In this document: one piece after another, positions 24,301-25,760 of the stretch
Layout of the letters: every line of letters starts with the position of its first letter
How positions within the stretch are numbered: the stretch's first letter is position 1
Assembly (NCBI GenBank): GCA_003561715.1
Contig: PWVU01000136.1
Location: 1 to 25,760, forward strand
Source: Candidatus Kaiserbacteria bacterium
Lineage (GTDB): Bacteria; Patescibacteriota; Minisyncoccia; Phycocordibacterales; UBA12088
DNA length: 25,760 nt
Direction: 5' to 3'
Notes under the pieces: generated by a model
Database searches by the model: none
Told to the model about the DNA's origin: nothing
Seen by the model: the letters and a program-made list of their open reading frames with translations, nothing else
Program-made: the position numbers and the translations under genes

Positions 24301-25760
24301 GAAGATGATACGAAAGAAGACGCTGAAACGTATGGTGGTTTTGATGCCGCCGCTGACGCAGTGCGTATCTTGCCCCCTGAAGAGGCGGTCGACCGGTTCT
24401 CGGCGATACATAAACTGCGTGACGATCGACGTTCGGTGCGCACACTTGAACAGACACGGTTTGACTTCTCGTACCTCTCGCAGAAGGAAGAGTATCGCAG
24501 TGATAATTTCGTGCGCATACCGGAAGACGACTCCTTCTCTATTGAGCGCGTCGAGCTGGTGCATGTGTCCGGAAAAAAAGTCGAGTCGCTCTCATTTGCG
24601 CAGTACCCCGACGCTCGTTGGTCGCTTTCGCTTGATGTCGATGTGCAACAGTTCAAGCCCGGTAAATACATGCTGACCGTCGAATCTGAAGAAGATGGTG
24701 AACTGTATGTCGATACGCAACCACTGTACTTTGGAGTACTTGCACTCAACACAACGCGGTCAGTCTATCGACCGCATGACGAGGTGGAAATCCATATGGC
24801 GGCGCTGACCGAGCAAGGACATACCATCTGTCGTGCCGATCTCGGTCTGTTCATCACAGACCCCGACGGACTGGTCCAGGAAGTGGCGGTCACTGCCTCG
24901 CAAGAGTGCGATGGTGATACGGTCATTGAGGAGCCGGACTACTGGGCGACGTATACGGTCGGTGAGTCGGGGACCTACACCATACGCATGGTACATTACC
25001 GTAACGATGGGTCGGTATTGCGCGAGATCCATGATGCATTTGAGGTGCGTGATGAGGTGCCCTATACCATTGAACGCGAGGGTCCGACGCGTATTTATCC
25101 GCTTGCGCCGTATCGCATGACCTTGCGCGTGACTGCACATGAGCCGCTTGACAGTGTGCTGGAAGAGATCGTGCCGGGCGGATTTCTATTTCTTGACCGG
25201 GGAGATGGTGAAGCGGGATTCATTGGCGATCATAAGACGCTTTCGTGGCACGTCGAACTTGAGCCGGGTGAAACGGCTGAGTTTACGTATGAATTTGATG
25301 CGCCTAATCGAAGCCCCTATCTGTATTTATTAGGACCGGCGAGCATTGATGGCGACCCGGCATTTACCGAAGCGCGCCTGTGGCAAATCGCGTCCGACGC
25401 CCTCCCGATGTCTGCAGGTGTTGCATTCTTGACCGCAACCAGCACCACCGACGGTGCCAACCTCAACGTCGACACCCCGGTCGCACTCCTGTGGTCGGAG
25501 CATGAGGTTGACGATGCGCACTACACGTACTCGGAATCCGTGAATCCGGAGCGACTTACGGTGACAAGCGCGGGTGACTACCTTGTTGCGCTTACGTTAC
25601 CGGTTGCACGCATTGACGGCAACAATAGGCGCACTCGTATACAAAGCGAAGTGCACGTCAATGGTGTTGCGGTATCGGGGGCACTCGGTCGTTCTTCGTA
25701 CATCCGCAATGGGACCAACCACACCCATTCAAGTAACCACGTGCATGTACTCCTACGTGA
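21385..25760 (+). CDS. Second giant surface protein with acidic stalk and DUF2341-like domain (3' truncated by window)
   Basis: The frame from ATG 21385 stays open to the window end: at least 1458 residues. An AGGGGA run directly precedes the ATG, and no other start lies in the open frame. A helix at about 12-34 (TIALGIGTLVCAVLGFSALLF) anchors or exports it. Residues about 60-350 are an acidic disordered stalk. Residues about 356-480 form a lectin-like beta-sandwich (FDGFSIGAG, LSLAAFSEGD, VYIRYLHRGQWF). Residues about 795-883 resemble DUF2341 (WHYRVPIEL at the start, YLYYG at the end). A second acidic linker spans about 885-1000. Residues about 1113-1225 look like a macroglobulin-type Ig domain (TTRSVYRPHDEVEIHMAAL, GTYTIRMVHY), and a DUF11-like segment follows. 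From about 1350 a C1q/TNF-like domain begins (VTSAGDYLVALTLPV), as in the first adhesin. The C-terminus, and any WxL-like or dockerin end, lies beyond the window. It is probably an adhesin or surface-layer component. Confidence 0.8.
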   Translation, partial: MSILRHRQQFRWTIALGIGTLVCAVLGFSALLFAGVEERTIHVFPSGVSASPDWVGHEQSLRQELSQQAVLEDFSDDNAAVIRFEAVQEEVFTATSVQDTVSPGEELSEEDVPEDRFQPTDEITDQEYEREDPLSRLREGSPIAHVMGVVGRAIDRWSLTPVYAQEESDNEAADESAFIQHEHVLNDEDEYHTDEEENLDVEEVPAEEMLPALEESADEEVLSDVAEIEESSGSADAVTEEESSPDPQDDTGTDQTAAPSEEVSGEVRPAEGPPVEADSAPTVARDADDERADEDDREEEVAIEDVLLSDDSEVSTTTTDDVEQTTSDAMVPKDALPGLSSDDVGVSDSAPRSADTEFSRICEVRGDPCHILTFDGFSIGAGMPLSTLKNMQLKLSLAAFSEGDTYQDDKVYIRYLHRGQWFLAGELTIAGELSNRTNGGHFRYDLPEMRSWSDLDALTVEIEYVRNGTARTELFVDGVWLDAVFTAEVDPELDAPNVQTELQALEQSARNDILLLEESDELIHFVHEGAGEALRLRADAPRYERPGTTHSYVSVTNEGSREASFRLHAHFPREHGEVVSFSQRMANVPITVETPQYGDLAQFCDAGWEPVGTATEHEEEHIHVDDEEGVFPTDEEIEVFDAVTATSGTGTVPFDDDDAHMTAYLCQDTGEIRSCDAINTDGTNCILEGQFIGGAEDIEYRSAWQPHALRTGVDGAHSQTLFDRLRTLFGFEHTKERAELPRRFARMQSTEDEYRVMPGQTLYFKLALEYPILSRGEFVLEVEQEGETLDMLSMDWQSDWHYRVPIELGAYADMPRAPLVLLQEDAPHFFEHRSVDSDELLVLDGSGVDVVPHVIEYDADEELSLTLDMTRASTTERVYLYYGRESAPRAVHDLSETTELSAEEASAQDSEFKDEQESISEPGQFVLGESTTTESLPEMSEVFGEESNEVTEDVEVHTEEAAETEEAVTESVEDDTKEDAETYGGFDAAADAVRILPPEEAVDRFSAIHKLRDDRRSVRTLEQTRFDFSYLSQKEEYRSDNFVRIPEDDSFSIERVELVHVSGKKVESLSFAQYPDARWSLSLDVDVQQFKPGKYMLTVESEEDGELYVDTQPLYFGVLALNTTRSVYRPHDEVEIHMAALTEQGHTICRADLGLFITDPDGLVQEVAVTASQECDGDTVIEEPDYWATYTVGESGTYTIRMVHYRNDGSVLREIHDAFEVRDEVPYTIEREGPTRIYPLAPYRMTLRVTAHEPLDSVLEEIVPGGFLFLDRGDGEAGFIGDHKTLSWHVELEPGETAEFTYEFDAPNRSPYLYLLGPASIDGDPAFTEARLWQIASDALPMSAGVAFLTATSTTDGANLNVDTPVALLWSEHEVDDAHYTYSESVNPERLTVTSAGDYLVALTLPVARIDGNNRRTRIQSEVHVNGVAVSGALGRSSYIRNGTNHTHSSNHVHVLLR

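Noticed and set aside
24027..24752. Open frame of 241 codons on the - strand
   Set aside because: Again opposite an acidic, low-complexity coding region; the coding strand has a continuous frame with recognisable domains.

Overview
The window is a 25.8 kb stretch of about 53% GC in which every supported gene lies on the + strand, and almost all of it encodes cell-surface proteins. The combination of modules is typical of Patescibacteria/CPR genomes (Parcubacteria-like): a short peptidoglycan-binding repeat, cohesin and dockerin modules, 'YHWRND' surface repeats, DUF2341-like and TolB-like domains, and single-pass proteins with long acidic stalks. This assignment is an inference from protein style; no rRNA or tRNA is present to confirm it. 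TGA is used as a stop (for example at 13273-13275, 16300-16302 and 17142-17144), so the standard bacterial code applies and the recoded SR1/Gracilibacteria lineage is unlikely.

Layout. 1-378: 3' end of a peptidoglycan-binding protein, closed by a strong hairpin terminator (391-432). 487-1176: small membrane-anchored exported protein. 1346-3427: membrane protein with a basic cytoplasmic N-terminus, an acidic stalk and a TolB-like propeller. 3444-10670: a 2408-residue modular adhesin ending in a WxL-like domain. 10692-11927 and 11899-13275: two paralogues with the architecture of Gram-positive WxL-interacting proteins (DUF916 plus DUF3324-like domains and a membrane anchor). 13498-14664: a secreted protein ending in the same WxL-like domain, with its own promoter and terminator. 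14807-15856: a third WxLIP-like protein. 15934-16302, 16299-17144 and 17141-19045: a tightly packed trio, the last two translationally coupled by ATGA overlaps, encoding a small two-helix protein, an anchored SUMF1/FGE-like domain without the catalytic cysteines, and an Ig-repeat protein ending in a dockerin. 19218-19685 and 19685-21199: an Hsp20-like chaperone overlapping by one base a membrane-anchored cohesin protein. 21385-25760: a second giant surface protein running off the window.

Working model (inference). The locus encodes a surface assembly system in a CPR bacterium with two non-covalent docking modes. In one, WxL-like domains are held by WxLIP-like membrane proteins. In the other, a cohesin on a membrane anchor binds a dockerin on an Ig-repeat protein. 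The N-terminal domain of the dockerin protein resembles that of the small WxL-like protein, which ties the two modules together. Two promoters in the locus (upstream of 13498 and 19218) each carry a perfect DnaA-box sequence, about 41-42 bases 5' of a TATACT -10 element.

There is no gene-free stretch longer than 300 bases. The larger gaps (1177-1345, 13276-13497, 14665-14806, 19046-19217, 21200-21384) hold promoters, hairpins and terminators as listed. I saw no tRNA, rRNA, CRISPR array, insertion sequence or recombinase gene.
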